64,000 nucleotides of DNA, from NCBI GenBank assembly GCA_038521865.1, contig JBCBKO010000003.1:62001-126000 (forward strand), in the 5' to 3' direction. Every line of letters starts with the position of its first letter. Position 1 is the stretch's first letter. The notes under the pieces were generated by a model. It saw only the letters and a list, made by a program, of their open reading frames with translations. It had not been told where the DNA came from and ran no database searches. This DNA is from CALBPI01 sp038521865. Its GTDB lineage: Bacteria; Pseudomonadota; Gammaproteobacteria; Steroidobacterales; Woeseiaceae. The position numbers and the translations under genes are program-made. Of this stretch, positions 9,066-17,267 are shown piece after piece.

Positions 9066-10180
9066 CCACGATTCTGCATTCCATCGATACGGGGGGACCA
9101 GGCGGCGCCGAGACGGTCTTCGCAACGCTCGCGGCTAACCCACGAGAGACCACACGCCACATCGCTGTTGCCAAACCTGGCAACTGGGTGGAAGCGACAC
9201 TCAGAGAGCGGAATATTGAGAGCTACTTTGTCGACACCAAAGGCTCCTTCAATACCGATTATCTACGCTACCTGATTCGTCTCATCCGTAAACACAGTGT
9301 GGATTTGATCCAGTCACATCTATACGGCTCAAACCTCTACTGCAGCATCGCCGGCCGCATAACAGGCACGCCCGTTGTCGCAGCGTTTCACGGGGCGCGA
9401 GATCTTGCGGCGCCGGGGTTCGCTAACGGATTGAAACGCGTGTTGGTGCAGCGTGGTGCCTGCGCATTGGTAGCGGTCTCGCATACGCTGCGCGGAGAAC
9501 TGCTGGAGGCTGGATTTCGCGACGACCCCAAGCTCTCTGTGGTCTACAACGGCGTCGACATCGAACGGTTCGCAGCAGCAGCGCCGAGCGACCTCCGCTC
9601 GCGGTTTCGCATTGATGTGCACGCACCACTCATCGGCGCTCTCGGCAACATTCGTAAACCTAAAGGGTATGAGAACCTGGTTCGGGCGGTAGCAATCGTG
9701 CGCGAGTCCATACCAGACGTTCAGCTGATCATCGCTGGAGAGGGCGGTGGCAGCCTGCTCAGCGAACTCAAGCAGGAGATTTCCGCGTTATCCCTTGATG
9801 ACTGTGTCCACCTCGCAGGCTTTCTTGATGATCCGCCCGGACTTTTGGCAACACTCGATGTCTATTGCTCGAGCTCACATTCAGAGGGTTTCAGTTTGAC
9901 CTGCGTTGAAGCGATGGCCGCACGCGTTCCTGTTGTCGCTACGCGCAGCGGTGGCCCCGAAGAAATATTGAGTGACGAAGAAACCGGGTTACTGGTTCCA
10001 ACGGGAGACCCCGCGGCGCTGGCCAACGCACTTATTGCCACTCTTAAGGACCAAGATGCCGCACAAGCTCGTGTGACACGTGCCTACGATCGCGCCGAGA
10101 CGCAGTTCAGCGTCGATTCGATGGTCAGCGGCTATCATGCCATCCACCAAAACCTGCTTTCCCGTCGCACACAACCATGA
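9062..10180 (+). CDS. Glycosyltransferase, GT4-like
   Basis: A 372-residue GT4 enzyme. The N-terminus ILHSIDTGGPGGAETVF is the classic acceptor-side glycine-rich loop. LIQSHLYGSNLYC and VVAAFHGARD follow, then VVYNGVDIERF at the hinge, and EGFSLTCVEAMAARVPVVA carrying the E-x7-E motif at about residues 281-289. It transfers a sugar from a nucleotide donor with retention. It overlaps both neighbours by 4 bases, so translation is coupled. Donor not readable. Confidence 0.9.
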   Translation: MTTILHSIDTGGPGGAETVFATLAANPRETTRHIAVAKPGNWVEATLRERNIESYFVDTKGSFNTDYLRYLIRLIRKHSVDLIQSHLYGSNLYCSIAGRITGTPVVAAFHGARDLAAPGFANGLKRVLVQRGACALVAVSHTLRGELLEAGFRDDPKLSVVYNGVDIERFAAAAPSDLRSRFRIDVHAPLIGALGNIRKPKGYENLVRAVAIVRESIPDVQLIIAGEGGGSLLSELKQEISALSLDDCVHLAGFLDDPPGLLATLDVYCSSSHSEGFSLTCVEAMAARVPVVATRSGGPEEILSDEETGLLVPTGDPAALANALIATLKDQDAAQARVTRAYDRAETQFSVDSMVSGYHAIHQNLLSRRTQP

Positions 10181-11184
10181 TCAAGAGACTCATCAAGTCG
10201 GCGTTGCAAAACACGATCGCCTTTGCCGGTCCACACCGATGGCGCGGTAGCGGGCAGCTTGTGATTCTCATGTACCACCGAGTCCTCCCGCCAGACGACC
10301 CACGGTATCAGGACGAACAGCCGGGCATGATCGTCCATCCGGATACCTTCGACATGCATCTCGCTACCATGAAGCGTTACTTCACCGTTGTCGACCTGGC
10401 CGAATGGCTGCAACGTGCGGATTCGGGTGATCCCTTACCCGACCGCGCGATTGCGATCACTTTCGATGACGGATGGCGTGACAACCACGAATATGCACAA
10501 CCCATCCTTGAGCGACACAATGCGCCCGCTACGATTTTTCTGGTCTCGGATATGGTGGGTTCGACCGGCAACTATTGGCCCGAACAACTCGCAACCGCGA
10601 TTCGGGTTGCTCATGATGGCGAGCCGGACCTTTGGGATACCGATCCATTCGCTTGGCTGCGCGACCTGCACCCGCCGGTGGTTCACGCAGACAATCCGGA
10701 ACGTATCGACGCTGCGATCGTCAGCGCAAAAGCTCGACTGGATGACGCCACCCTGCGCGACCGATCAACCGCAATGCTGAATGCACTTGGGGACCCCCAC
10801 AAACAACAACCCAGAGCGCTGCTGGACTGGTCAGAAATTCGCGCAATGGGGTCGGCCTCGTTTTCGTTCGGCTCGCACACAATAGACCACACCAGACTTA
10901 CCGATACGCTCGCTGACGAGGTGATCGAGCATCAATTGGTCGCGTCCAAGCAGGCTCTTGAAGCGGAAATCGAATCACCTGTGACCTTGTTTTGCTATCC
11001 GAATGGTGACCACGCTCCCGCTGCCGTTCGATACGCCGAGCAACACTACGATGCTGCCGTGACTACTGTTGCAGGTTGGAACACTGCGAACACACATCGC
11101 CACACTCTGCGTCGAATTGGGGTTCATGAGGGCAACAGCGAAACGCCCAACGCGTTTCTCGCGCGATTGTCTGGCTGGATATGA
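10177..11184 (+). CDS. Polysaccharide deacetylase family protein (NodB fold)
   Basis: A 335-residue protein with the NodB motifs: YHRVLPPDDPRY near the start, ITFDDGWRDN (about 88-97, the DD metal and base pair), FGSHTIDHTRL (H-x3-H metal ligands, about 230-240), and FCYPNGDH near the C-terminus. There is no signal peptide, so it acts in the cytoplasm or on the inner side of the membrane, removing N- or O-acetyl groups from a sugar or lipid-linked sugar. It is distinct from the PEP-CTERM-locus deacetylase at 14061. It overlaps the upstream gene by 4 bases. Confidence 0.85.
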   Translation: MIKRLIKSALQNTIAFAGPHRWRGSGQLVILMYHRVLPPDDPRYQDEQPGMIVHPDTFDMHLATMKRYFTVVDLAEWLQRADSGDPLPDRAIAITFDDGWRDNHEYAQPILERHNAPATIFLVSDMVGSTGNYWPEQLATAIRVAHDGEPDLWDTDPFAWLRDLHPPVVHADNPERIDAAIVSAKARLDDATLRDRSTAMLNALGDPHKQQPRALLDWSEIRAMGSASFSFGSHTIDHTRLTDTLADEVIEHQLVASKQALEAEIESPVTLFCYPNGDHAPAAVRYAEQHYDAAVTTVAGWNTANTHRHTLRRIGVHEGNSETPNAFLARLSGWI

Positions 11185-11206
11185 CGCGAATATAGGACAT
11201 CAATAC

Positions 11207-11893
11207 ATGATCTTGAGTCACAAGCACCGGTTTATCTTTTTGAAAACCAACAAAACGGCCGGTACGTCAATCGAAATCGCACTCTCACAATTCTGCGGTC
11301 CTGACGACATCATTACGCCTATCCCCAAGAAAGACGAGCAGATCCGCGAGGAGCTCGGCTTTCGCGGGCCACAAAACTACGGCAAACCGCCAACCTCCCT
11401 GGCGGGACGAGCGTGGAGAAAGCTCTTTGGTAGCAAGGAGCCTCGGTTCTACAACCACATGCCCGCGAGTGAGCTGAAACCTCTGGTGGGCGATGCAATC
11501 TGGAACTCCTACTTCAAATTTTGTTTTGAACGCAATCCGTGGGATCGCGTTGTCTCGATGTACTACTGGCACAACAAAGAAGAGCCTCGCCCATCGATGG
11601 AGGAGTTCATCCGTTCCGACAAAATTGATCTCCTCGAACAGCGTGGCAGAGGTATCTACTCAATCGGCGGAGAGATTGTGGTTGACCGCGTTTGCAAGTT
11701 CGAGAATATCAGCGAGGAAATGACAGAGGTTCTGTCTACAGTTGGGATAGAGCAGGCTATAGAACTACCTCGCGCAAAAGGCGGTCATCGACCGAAAAAA
11801 GCGGGCTACAAAGAGTTGATGAGTGATTCCGATCGAGAGGAAATCAGAGCCCGCTTCGCCGACGAAATTGAGCGTTTAGGCTATTCGTTCTGA
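11207..11893 (+). CDS. Sulfotransferase family 2-like protein
   Basis: A 228-residue protein. Start chosen at MILSHKHRFIFLKTNK because AGGA lies about 9 bases upstream and the family begins here; the open frame extends upstream into the deacetylase gene but is not needed. FLKTNKTAGTSIEIAL is the PAPS 5'-phosphate loop and FCFERNPWDRVVSMYYW the 3'-phosphate motif, as in carbohydrate sulfotransferases (Sulfotransfer_2 type). It is the last gene of the plus-strand operon, and its 3' end overlaps the opposite-strand glycosyltransferase by 18 bases. It probably sulfates the exopolysaccharide. Confidence 0.85.
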   Translation: MILSHKHRFIFLKTNKTAGTSIEIALSQFCGPDDIITPIPKKDEQIREELGFRGPQNYGKPPTSLAGRAWRKLFGSKEPRFYNHMPASELKPLVGDAIWNSYFKFCFERNPWDRVVSMYYWHNKEEPRPSMEEFIRSDKIDLLEQRGRGIYSIGGEIVVDRVCKFENISEEMTEVLSTVGIEQAIELPRAKGGHRPKKAGYKELMSDSDREEIRARFADEIERLGYSF

Positions 11894-12985
11894 GGGCCGA
11901 ACAAGACCGGTGTACAACTCGACAGTCCGCATAGCGCAACCATCAGCTGTATAGCGCTCGGAAAAACGCCGATGCGCCCGCTTTGCAACGCTGCCCCTGA
12001 CATCTTCCTGCGCCAAGGACTGAAGCGCACTCAGGAACGCATCACCGGTGTGTTCGTGCACAAGAACACCACACTCACCGGACGCCAGCACCTCTGGCAT
12101 GCCACCCACGGCATGCGCGACGATCGCAACACCCAGCGACATCGCTTCCAGCATCACCATCGGCAGACCCTCGTGGTCGGAGGTCATTACCAGCACATCC
12201 ATCTCGGCAAGCGCATCAGTTAGGCCGTCGACGAATCCCCAGCGGGAGACCGAGTCGTCAAGACCTGCGGATGAGATGCTTTCGTTTAGCGCGACCTGGC
12301 CAGGGCCGTCTCCGAATATATGGAAATGGAAGCGATCGTCTGACTGCTGCTGCGCCGCAGCCGCCATATCAATGAAGAGATCAACTCTTTTGACCGGTAC
12401 CAAACGCCCAGCGAAGCACACGTTTACTCTGTTTGTCACAGCGTACTTCGGCGCATGCTCCACCGCATCGATCGGTGCTAAACCATTCTCAATCACACTG
12501 ACTTTCGCAGCAGGGTAGCGCCCGCTTAACTGCTCAGCGAGATCCTGTGTGACCATCACAACGCGATCCTGAAGCCAGCGCGCCGTCCAGCGGTCGAGTT
12601 CCGAGTTGATACGACGACGCCACCCGGCATTACTGAACTCAGGCGCACCATGTACGGTTCTCACGCTGAATTTCACGTTTGCAAGTCGCGCCGCAAGACT
12701 GCCGAGTACATTTTCTTTTTGGCGGTGGGTATGCACGAGCACCGGCCTAACACGTCGGAAGTGAGATATCAGTCGACGCAGAATCGAAAAGCCACCATGC
12801 TGGCACTCATCGATCACAGTCACTGAAACACCCGCCTCGCGCAGTCGCTCCGCCAACAACCCTTCGTTCAAAAGCACAACATCGATCGATACTTCGTCGC
12901 GTTTCAACATAGCTGTCGCCAGTTGAAAGAGTTGCACTTCGGCACCTGCCCAAAGGTCACCAGACGCCAGATGGGTCACTCTCAT
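11876..12985 (-). CDS. Glycosyltransferase, GT4-like (exosortase-A locus)
   Basis: A 369-residue GT4 enzyme. The start at 12985 (MRVTHLASGDLWAGAEVQ) is preferred because an upstream in-frame ATG would run into the FemAB gene. Seen motifs: PVLVHTHRQKENVL, SVRTVHGAPEF, VIENGLAPID, VCFAGRLVPVKRVDLF, and EGLPMVMLEAMSLGVAIVA with the E-x7-E pair. It is the last gene of the minus-strand XrtA-type operon starting at 19458. It would extend the repeat unit on the lipid carrier. Confidence 0.9.
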   Translation of the reverse strand: MRVTHLASGDLWAGAEVQLFQLATAMLKRDEVSIDVVLLNEGLLAERLREAGVSVTVIDECQHGGFSILRRLISHFRRVRPVLVHTHRQKENVLGSLAARLANVKFSVRTVHGAPEFSNAGWRRRINSELDRWTARWLQDRVVMVTQDLAEQLSGRYPAAKVSVIENGLAPIDAVEHAPKYAVTNRVNVCFAGRLVPVKRVDLFIDMAAAAQQQSDDRFHFHIFGDGPGQVALNESISSAGLDDSVSRWGFVDGLTDALAEMDVLVMTSDHEGLPMVMLEAMSLGVAIVAHAVGGMPEVLASGECGVLVHEHTGDAFLSALQSLAQEDVRGSVAKRAHRRFSERYTADGCAMRTVELYTGLVRPSERIA

Positions 12986-13001
12986 AGGCACGCGTTTCGA
13001 C

Positions 13002-14042
13002 CTACGGCAGGTTGCGGATGATTCGAGGCCCAAGCAAATTGGCGACAGGGATTGGTAGCCTTTGCCACATGTGAATTGCGCGTGCGTACTTGGGGTTATC
13101 CGGGTTCATCTTCGGGGGCTCGCCGCCGTCTCTTAGCCAGTAATGCCAATACAGCTGTTTGGGTTCCGCGCCCCACTGCCGCTTGAAACGGTAGGTTCCC
13201 GCATCCACCGTGGAGCGACCGAAATCGAACCGTCGGTAGCCAGCGTCTATTGCAAATCGAAGCACCTCCCAATAGAGCAACATGTTGATCGAAATGCGAT
13301 TGAAGTCGCGTACGGTCGAAGCCCACGGAATCTCAAGTTGTTCTCGATGACCGATCAAAAACGCAGCGGCAGCTGGCTGGCCGCCCACCGTAATTGCCAC
13401 GATCTTCACATCATTCGGAAACGTCGCTGCCATACGCTCGTAAAATGAACGCGCGTAAACAGGCGTTCCGAGGTCCCGCATGTTCCGGGCGAACACGTCG
13501 TAAAAGAGCGGCACCAACTCCTCACCACCGACCCTGATTTCCGGGTTCTCTCGCAACGGTCGTCGCACTTGCGATCGACGCTTGCTGCCGATGGCTTTGC
13601 CGAGATCGTCGATCGACGCCGGCAGATCAAGAATCATGGATACCTTGTCCGTTCGAACTGGCATACCGCCTGCGTCTGACTCCTGCTCCCGGTACTCGAT
13701 GTGTGTAACGCCCAATTCACGACCGAGCTCCGTCGCGGCCTCTTGGAGACGCGCGCGGGCAGCCTTGTTGTCGGCAACAATACCGCCGTAATTCAGATAG
13801 GGCATCGACACCATGTAGTGCCCGAACAGCCGACTATTCAACCTGACGAGGGGCAACACACCCTCGACTTTATCGCCGCTCATCGCCATCAGGTAGTGCG
13901 GCGACTGGCGAAACTCCGTACGAATCAATTCTGCCCAGGACAAGCAGTGGTAGTGCGTCGCGCCCGGATGACGATCCACATACTCAACCCAGCGTTGGTC
14001 GTTCTTGTCGACCGTCACGACACGCTCGCCTGCAGTGTTCAT
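13002..14042 (-). CDS. FemAB-like GNAT protein, PEP-CTERM/XrtA system associated
   Basis: A 346-residue protein with a duplicated GNAT layout. MVSMPYLNYGGIVAD in the first half and FRRFDFGRST-like RRFDFGRSTVDAGTYRFK in the second half are typical of the FemAB-related proteins of exosortase-A loci (pepcterm_femAB, TIGR03019). Related Fem enzymes transfer amino acids from aminoacyl-tRNA to cell-wall precursors; the true substrate of this branch is not established. It lies between the deacetylase (18 bases upstream) and a glycosyltransferase. Confidence 0.85.
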   Translation of the reverse strand: MNTAGERVVTVDKNDQRWVEYVDRHPGATHYHCLSWAELIRTEFRQSPHYLMAMSGDKVEGVLPLVRLNSRLFGHYMVSMPYLNYGGIVADNKAARARLQEAATELGRELGVTHIEYREQESDAGGMPVRTDKVSMILDLPASIDDLGKAIGSKRRSQVRRPLRENPEIRVGGEELVPLFYDVFARNMRDLGTPVYARSFYERMAATFPNDVKIVAITVGGQPAAAAFLIGHREQLEIPWASTVRDFNRISINMLLYWEVLRFAIDAGYRRFDFGRSTVDAGTYRFKRQWGAEPKQLYWHYWLRDGGEPPKMNPDNPKYARAIHMWQRLPIPVANLLGPRIIRNLP

Positions 14043-14060
14043 CGCGAATCCTCTAGGCCA

Positions 14061-14942
14061 TCAGGCCGCACTGAGCGCGAGTGGGGTCGAATTCAGCGCA
14101 GTGCTCTCCAGAACCCGGTCCATCCGCGTGAAAGGGAAATCCGAAATCAACTGGCGCAAACGTGGCTCCGTCTTATCGAGGTTGTTGTAGTGGCGGAATT
14201 GCGAAAAACGGGATGCTTCGATTCTTGGCTGCGCCGGATCTACCTCCCAAGGATGGAGGTAAAACACAAACGGCCGTCTCTCCACTTCGTTGACCCGTTT
14301 GAGACCCATGCGAGTAAGCCAGTACGGGAAGAGTCGGAAATACCCACCACCGGCAACCGGCAGTTTAACGCCCGCGACTCTCGAGGTCGTGATCGGGAAC
14401 TCAATCAGATGCCCCCCGTTGGGCGCCTGCAACTGGTACGGATGCCGTGGTGAATCAGGAATGCCGTAATTGTCGTGATGCACGGGGAAGATACTGGAGT
14501 CGTATCGAAACCCTGCCTCAACCAGAGTGTCCAGCGCCCAGAGCGAGCGCCGTGTTATCGAATAACTGGCAGCACGGTAGCCATCGACACTCTCACCAAT
14601 CGCATCCTCCAATACGCGTTTCGCGCGCAGTGTCTCCTCGCGGAATACCTTCGGCGATTGCTCGTAGATCAGCTGGTGTGAAAACCCATGGCATGCAACC
14701 TCGTGGCCTGCATCGTGAATCCGACGCACGAGTTCTGGATAACGCTCAGCTACCCAACCTAGTGTGAAAAAAGTGCCCTTGATCGCGGCATCGTCGAAAA
14801 CCGCCAGTACTTTCTCGGTGTTGGCGACCACACGCGAGGGTTGTTTTGGCCAGCTACCCGTTTCGACAGCGTCCTTGAACGCGGCGACCTGGAAATGCTC
14901 TTCCACATCGATCGTAATGGCGTTTTCGATGAGCGTACTCAC
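14061..14942 (-). CDS. XrtA-locus polysaccharide deacetylase (DUF3473 type)
   Basis: A 293-residue NodB-fold deacetylase of the PEP-CTERM locus subfamily (TIGR03006). AITIDVEEHFQVAAF gives the D-x-E catalytic start, HEVACHGFSHQLIYE gives the H-x4-H metal site, and DGYRAASYSITRRSLWAL and FDSSIFP-like YDSSIFPVHHDNYG follow. The C-terminal part, RPFVFYLHPWEVDPAQPRI, is the DUF3473 signature that separates this group from general NodB proteins. It likely deacetylates the lipid-linked or nascent exopolysaccharide. Its start overlaps the barrel-protein stop by 4 bases. Confidence 0.9.
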   Translation of the reverse strand: MSTLIENAITIDVEEHFQVAAFKDAVETGSWPKQPSRVVANTEKVLAVFDDAAIKGTFFTLGWVAERYPELVRRIHDAGHEVACHGFSHQLIYEQSPKVFREETLRAKRVLEDAIGESVDGYRAASYSITRRSLWALDTLVEAGFRYDSSIFPVHHDNYGIPDSPRHPYQLQAPNGGHLIEFPITTSRVAGVKLPVAGGGYFRLFPYWLTRMGLKRVNEVERRPFVFYLHPWEVDPAQPRIEASRFSQFRHYNNLDKTEPRLRQLISDFPFTRMDRVLESTALNSTPLALSAA

Positions 14943-16279
14943 TGGCTCCCTCTAGTGCTCGTGGGCTGCCAAATGAGCGTCAAACGAACCACATCTTCAT
15001 CGAAAGACTGCCCCCCCGTATTGCTGTCCCGCTCAATATGAGCGATTGACGAGGCAACAGAAAGAGTACGGGTGAGCTGCTTGCTAACTGTCAGACGCAC
15101 TTGCAGGTTGTCGTCATCTCGACCACTGACAAACTGGTTCGTATTGAGACTTCCGGACAGTCCCACTCGCCATCCACTGCTAAAATTCCGGTTGGCGCCT
15201 ACGGTCACCTGATAGCCGTCCCGGTCCTGTAAATCAGACTCCTCGAAATCGAAATCGAATACTCGTACCGATGTGAAGATACTTCCATTTCGCTGGTCGA
15301 AGTTCAGCGTGACTCCTCCAGAGCGCTGTTCCAAGGGGTCTGCAAGCGCGTTCTGATCCGTGGCTGGGTTCCCAACGCCATCGCCGACGACATTGCCGAT
15401 ATTTCGATCCGCCAGAAACTGCTGGAACAGTTGCGCACTATCGCTCAGTTGCTGCACATAGTTGGCTGAGAGGCGAACCCGGCTGCTCAACTCGCGTTGA
15501 AACGCCACGTTGATCTCGGTGCCACTCCGATCCTCTCGATCTGTATCGAAGACAATTTCATTGCGACCAACCTCTACACTCAAAGACGAGCGAGATGTCT
15601 GGCTCGAGAACGCCACAGTCGCTGAACGTCGATCAAAATCGGTATCGATTTCACGATCAAAGTTCACAGTCCCGTTCGTAATGTTGATTGCCAGATTCCG
15701 ATTACGGCTGATGTTCCTGATCAGCGAGAGTCGGCCGGTGACACCATCGTTATTCTGCGGAGAGTCCTCGAAGCTGACATCACGATACAGGGCCGAAAGC
15801 GAAACCTGATTGTTCGCACCGAGCCCTAGTGACATGACAGGCCCGGTGGTAAACACGTTGACATCTTCACGGTTCTGCGGGTTGTCCGGTGCGAAAACAT
15901 CGTTCAGTACCTGACCGAAGGTATCTTGCACTTGCCAATCAAGAAAATTCTCGACAAGAGTGAAATCGATCGAGCCTGTGAAGCTGCCGAGCGTTTCATC
16001 CTCGTTGGTGTCTTTGGTGTAGATACGCTGTTCGATATCCAGTGCGATCGTGCTGTTGATGCGCCGAGTATCCGCCGTCAGGTCTAGATCCAGACCGACA
16101 ATCGCAGCAGTTTCATCAAGACCGTCTTCTACATCACGGTTGATATTGTTGGTATGCGCGCCGCCGGCTTCAATCGCGTAGTCAACGTCGACTTCAGCAT
16201 TCACCCGTCCGCAAACCGCCGAAGCCGCGATAGCGACACAAACCAAACCGGGGGTGTATCTTGTTGTTCTTGTAATCAC
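14939..16279 (-). CDS. Outer-membrane beta-barrel protein, PEP-CTERM system associated
   Basis: A 446-residue exported protein with a signal peptide (about 1-28, cut near VNA-EVDVDY) and an otherwise strand-rich sequence of alternating polar and hydrophobic residues, ending in a C-terminal VRLTLIWQP-like strand. This matches the TIGR03016 family, always found beside the XrtA-type export genes. I infer that it supplies the outer-membrane pore or secretin-like partner that the short Wza-like lipoprotein lacks. It contains a 7-G run at 15011-15017 (coding strand). It sits 15 bases after the kinase gene. Confidence 0.85.
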   Translation of the reverse strand: MITRTTRYTPGLVCVAIAASAVCGRVNAEVDVDYAIEAGGAHTNNINRDVEDGLDETAAIVGLDLDLTADTRRINSTIALDIEQRIYTKDTNEDETLGSFTGSIDFTLVENFLDWQVQDTFGQVLNDVFAPDNPQNREDVNVFTTGPVMSLGLGANNQVSLSALYRDVSFEDSPQNNDGVTGRLSLIRNISRNRNLAINITNGTVNFDREIDTDFDRRSATVAFSSQTSRSSLSVEVGRNEIVFDTDREDRSGTEINVAFQRELSSRVRLSANYVQQLSDSAQLFQQFLADRNIGNVVGDGVGNPATDQNALADPLEQRSGGVTLNFDQRNGSIFTSVRVFDFDFEESDLQDRDGYQVTVGANRNFSSGWRVGLSGSLNTNQFVSGRDDDNLQVRLTVSKQLTRTLSVASSIAHIERDSNTGGQSFDEDVVRLTLIWQPTSTRGSQ

Positions 16280-16294
16280 GACCGGCTCCCACGC

Positions 16295-17257
16295 CTAGCT
16301 GTCTTCTTGTTCTCTGCCGTAACCATAACCGTAGCCATACCCATAGCCGTACTGCGCTCCGGTAAGTCCCGACACCGAGCTCTGGTTCAACACAAGGTTG
16401 ATCGCTTTAGTCTCGTCAATGCAGCCGACCGCGTCCTGTACAGCGGTTACCGGTGTCCTCCCGGCGCAGACCACCATAGCAATCTGCCCCATATGCGAGG
16501 CAAGCACCCGTGACTCGGGGGTGATCAACAAGGGTGGTGAATCAAACAACACGGCGCGGTTAGCGTATTTTCGCGCGAGACGCTGTGACAATTCTGCCAT
16601 TCTGCGGCTTGCGAGCAGCTCAGTCGCCTGATCATTCCGCTGACCGGCAGGTAGAATCGCGAGCCCTGGTACATCCGTTGGGATGATCACATCCTCTACC
16701 TTCAGAGACCGGTCTATCAACAGGTCAATCAGGCCCGGTTCGTTCACCACATCAAAAATTCGCGAAATATGCGGCTTCGGCACATCCGCATCCACGAGCA
16801 GTACGTTGACGTCGGTTTCGCTCGACATGCTGAGTGCGAGATTCACGCAGGTAAAGGTTTTTCCGTCGCCAGACAGTGCGCTCGACACCATGATCAGGTT
16901 GCCGTCCTCGATAAGGCCGACGTTTTTGCCAACCGCGTTGTCCAACAACGGACGTTTGATCAATCGATACTGGTCAGCGAGCAGTCGCTCCTGCATTTCC
17001 GGTGCGAGCATGCCCGCTTCTCGAAGCTTCGCGCGATTGACCTCGATCACTCGCTTGGTACGAAACTCTCCTGTTTCTGCAATCGTTTCCTCACGCAGTG
17101 CTAGCGTCGCAATCGTTTCGTCCGTGGAACTCCGTGAGCTCAATGGGTGTTCTGTTTTCGGGTGTTCTGTCTTCGCGACTGTCGCTTGCACCATTTTCGA
17201 CCCGGATTCACCCTTTGACTGGCGTATTCGCTTTAGTGCATTTTGAATCTTACTCAT
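16295..17257 (-). CDS. XrtA-associated tyrosine autokinase (BY-kinase)
   Basis: A 320-residue cytoplasmic BY-kinase (TIGR03018 type). Walker A is SSALSGDGKTF (Lys133), Walker A' is VLLVDADVPKP (about 153-163), Walker B is AVLFDSPPLL. The C-terminus is a tyrosine cluster of six Tyr-Gly pairs followed by REQEDS. The membrane adaptor is the separate chain-length protein encoded just upstream (10-base gap), as in the split Gram-positive-like arrangement. A tandem KTEHP pentapeptide near residues 29-38 lies in the linker. Cycles of autophosphorylation and dephosphorylation by the phosphatase at 3551 would control chain length and export. Confidence 0.93.
   Translation of the reverse strand: MSKIQNALKRIRQSKGESGSKMVQATVAKTEHPKTEHPLSSRSSTDETIATLALREETIAETGEFRTKRVIEVNRAKLREAGMLAPEMQERLLADQYRLIKRPLLDNAVGKNVGLIEDGNLIMVSSALSGDGKTFTCVNLALSMSSETDVNVLLVDADVPKPHISRIFDVVNEPGLIDLLIDRSLKVEDVIIPTDVPGLAILPAGQRNDQATELLASRRMAELSQRLARKYANRAVLFDSPPLLITPESRVLASHMGQIAMVVCAGRTPVTAVQDAVGCIDETKAINLVLNQSSVSGLTGAQYGYGYGYGYGYGREQEDS
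16317..16352 (-). repeat. Six-unit hexanucleotide repeat coding (Tyr-Gly)6
   Basis: Six imperfect copies of a 6-base unit (CCRTAN on the plus strand) encode the alternating Tyr-Gly tail of the tyrosine autokinase. Because the unit is 6 bases, gain or loss keeps the reading frame and only changes the number of phosphorylatable tyrosines. Codons alternate TAC/TAT and GGC/GGT/GGG, so the repeat is degenerate at the DNA level. Confidence 0.9.
17145..17174 (-). repeat. Tandem 15-base duplication coding KTEHP-KTEHP
   Basis: Two adjacent 15-base units (17145-17159 and 17160-17174) differ at one base and encode a duplicated pentapeptide in the N-terminal linker of the autokinase. This looks like a recent in-frame slip duplication in an unstructured region. 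Confidence 0.85.
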
Positions 17258-17267
17258 TGCCTTTCCC

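Noticed and set aside
13701..14453. 250-codon open frame on the plus strand
   Set aside because: Antisense to the FemAB-like and deacetylase genes, whose motifs are intact on the minus strand.
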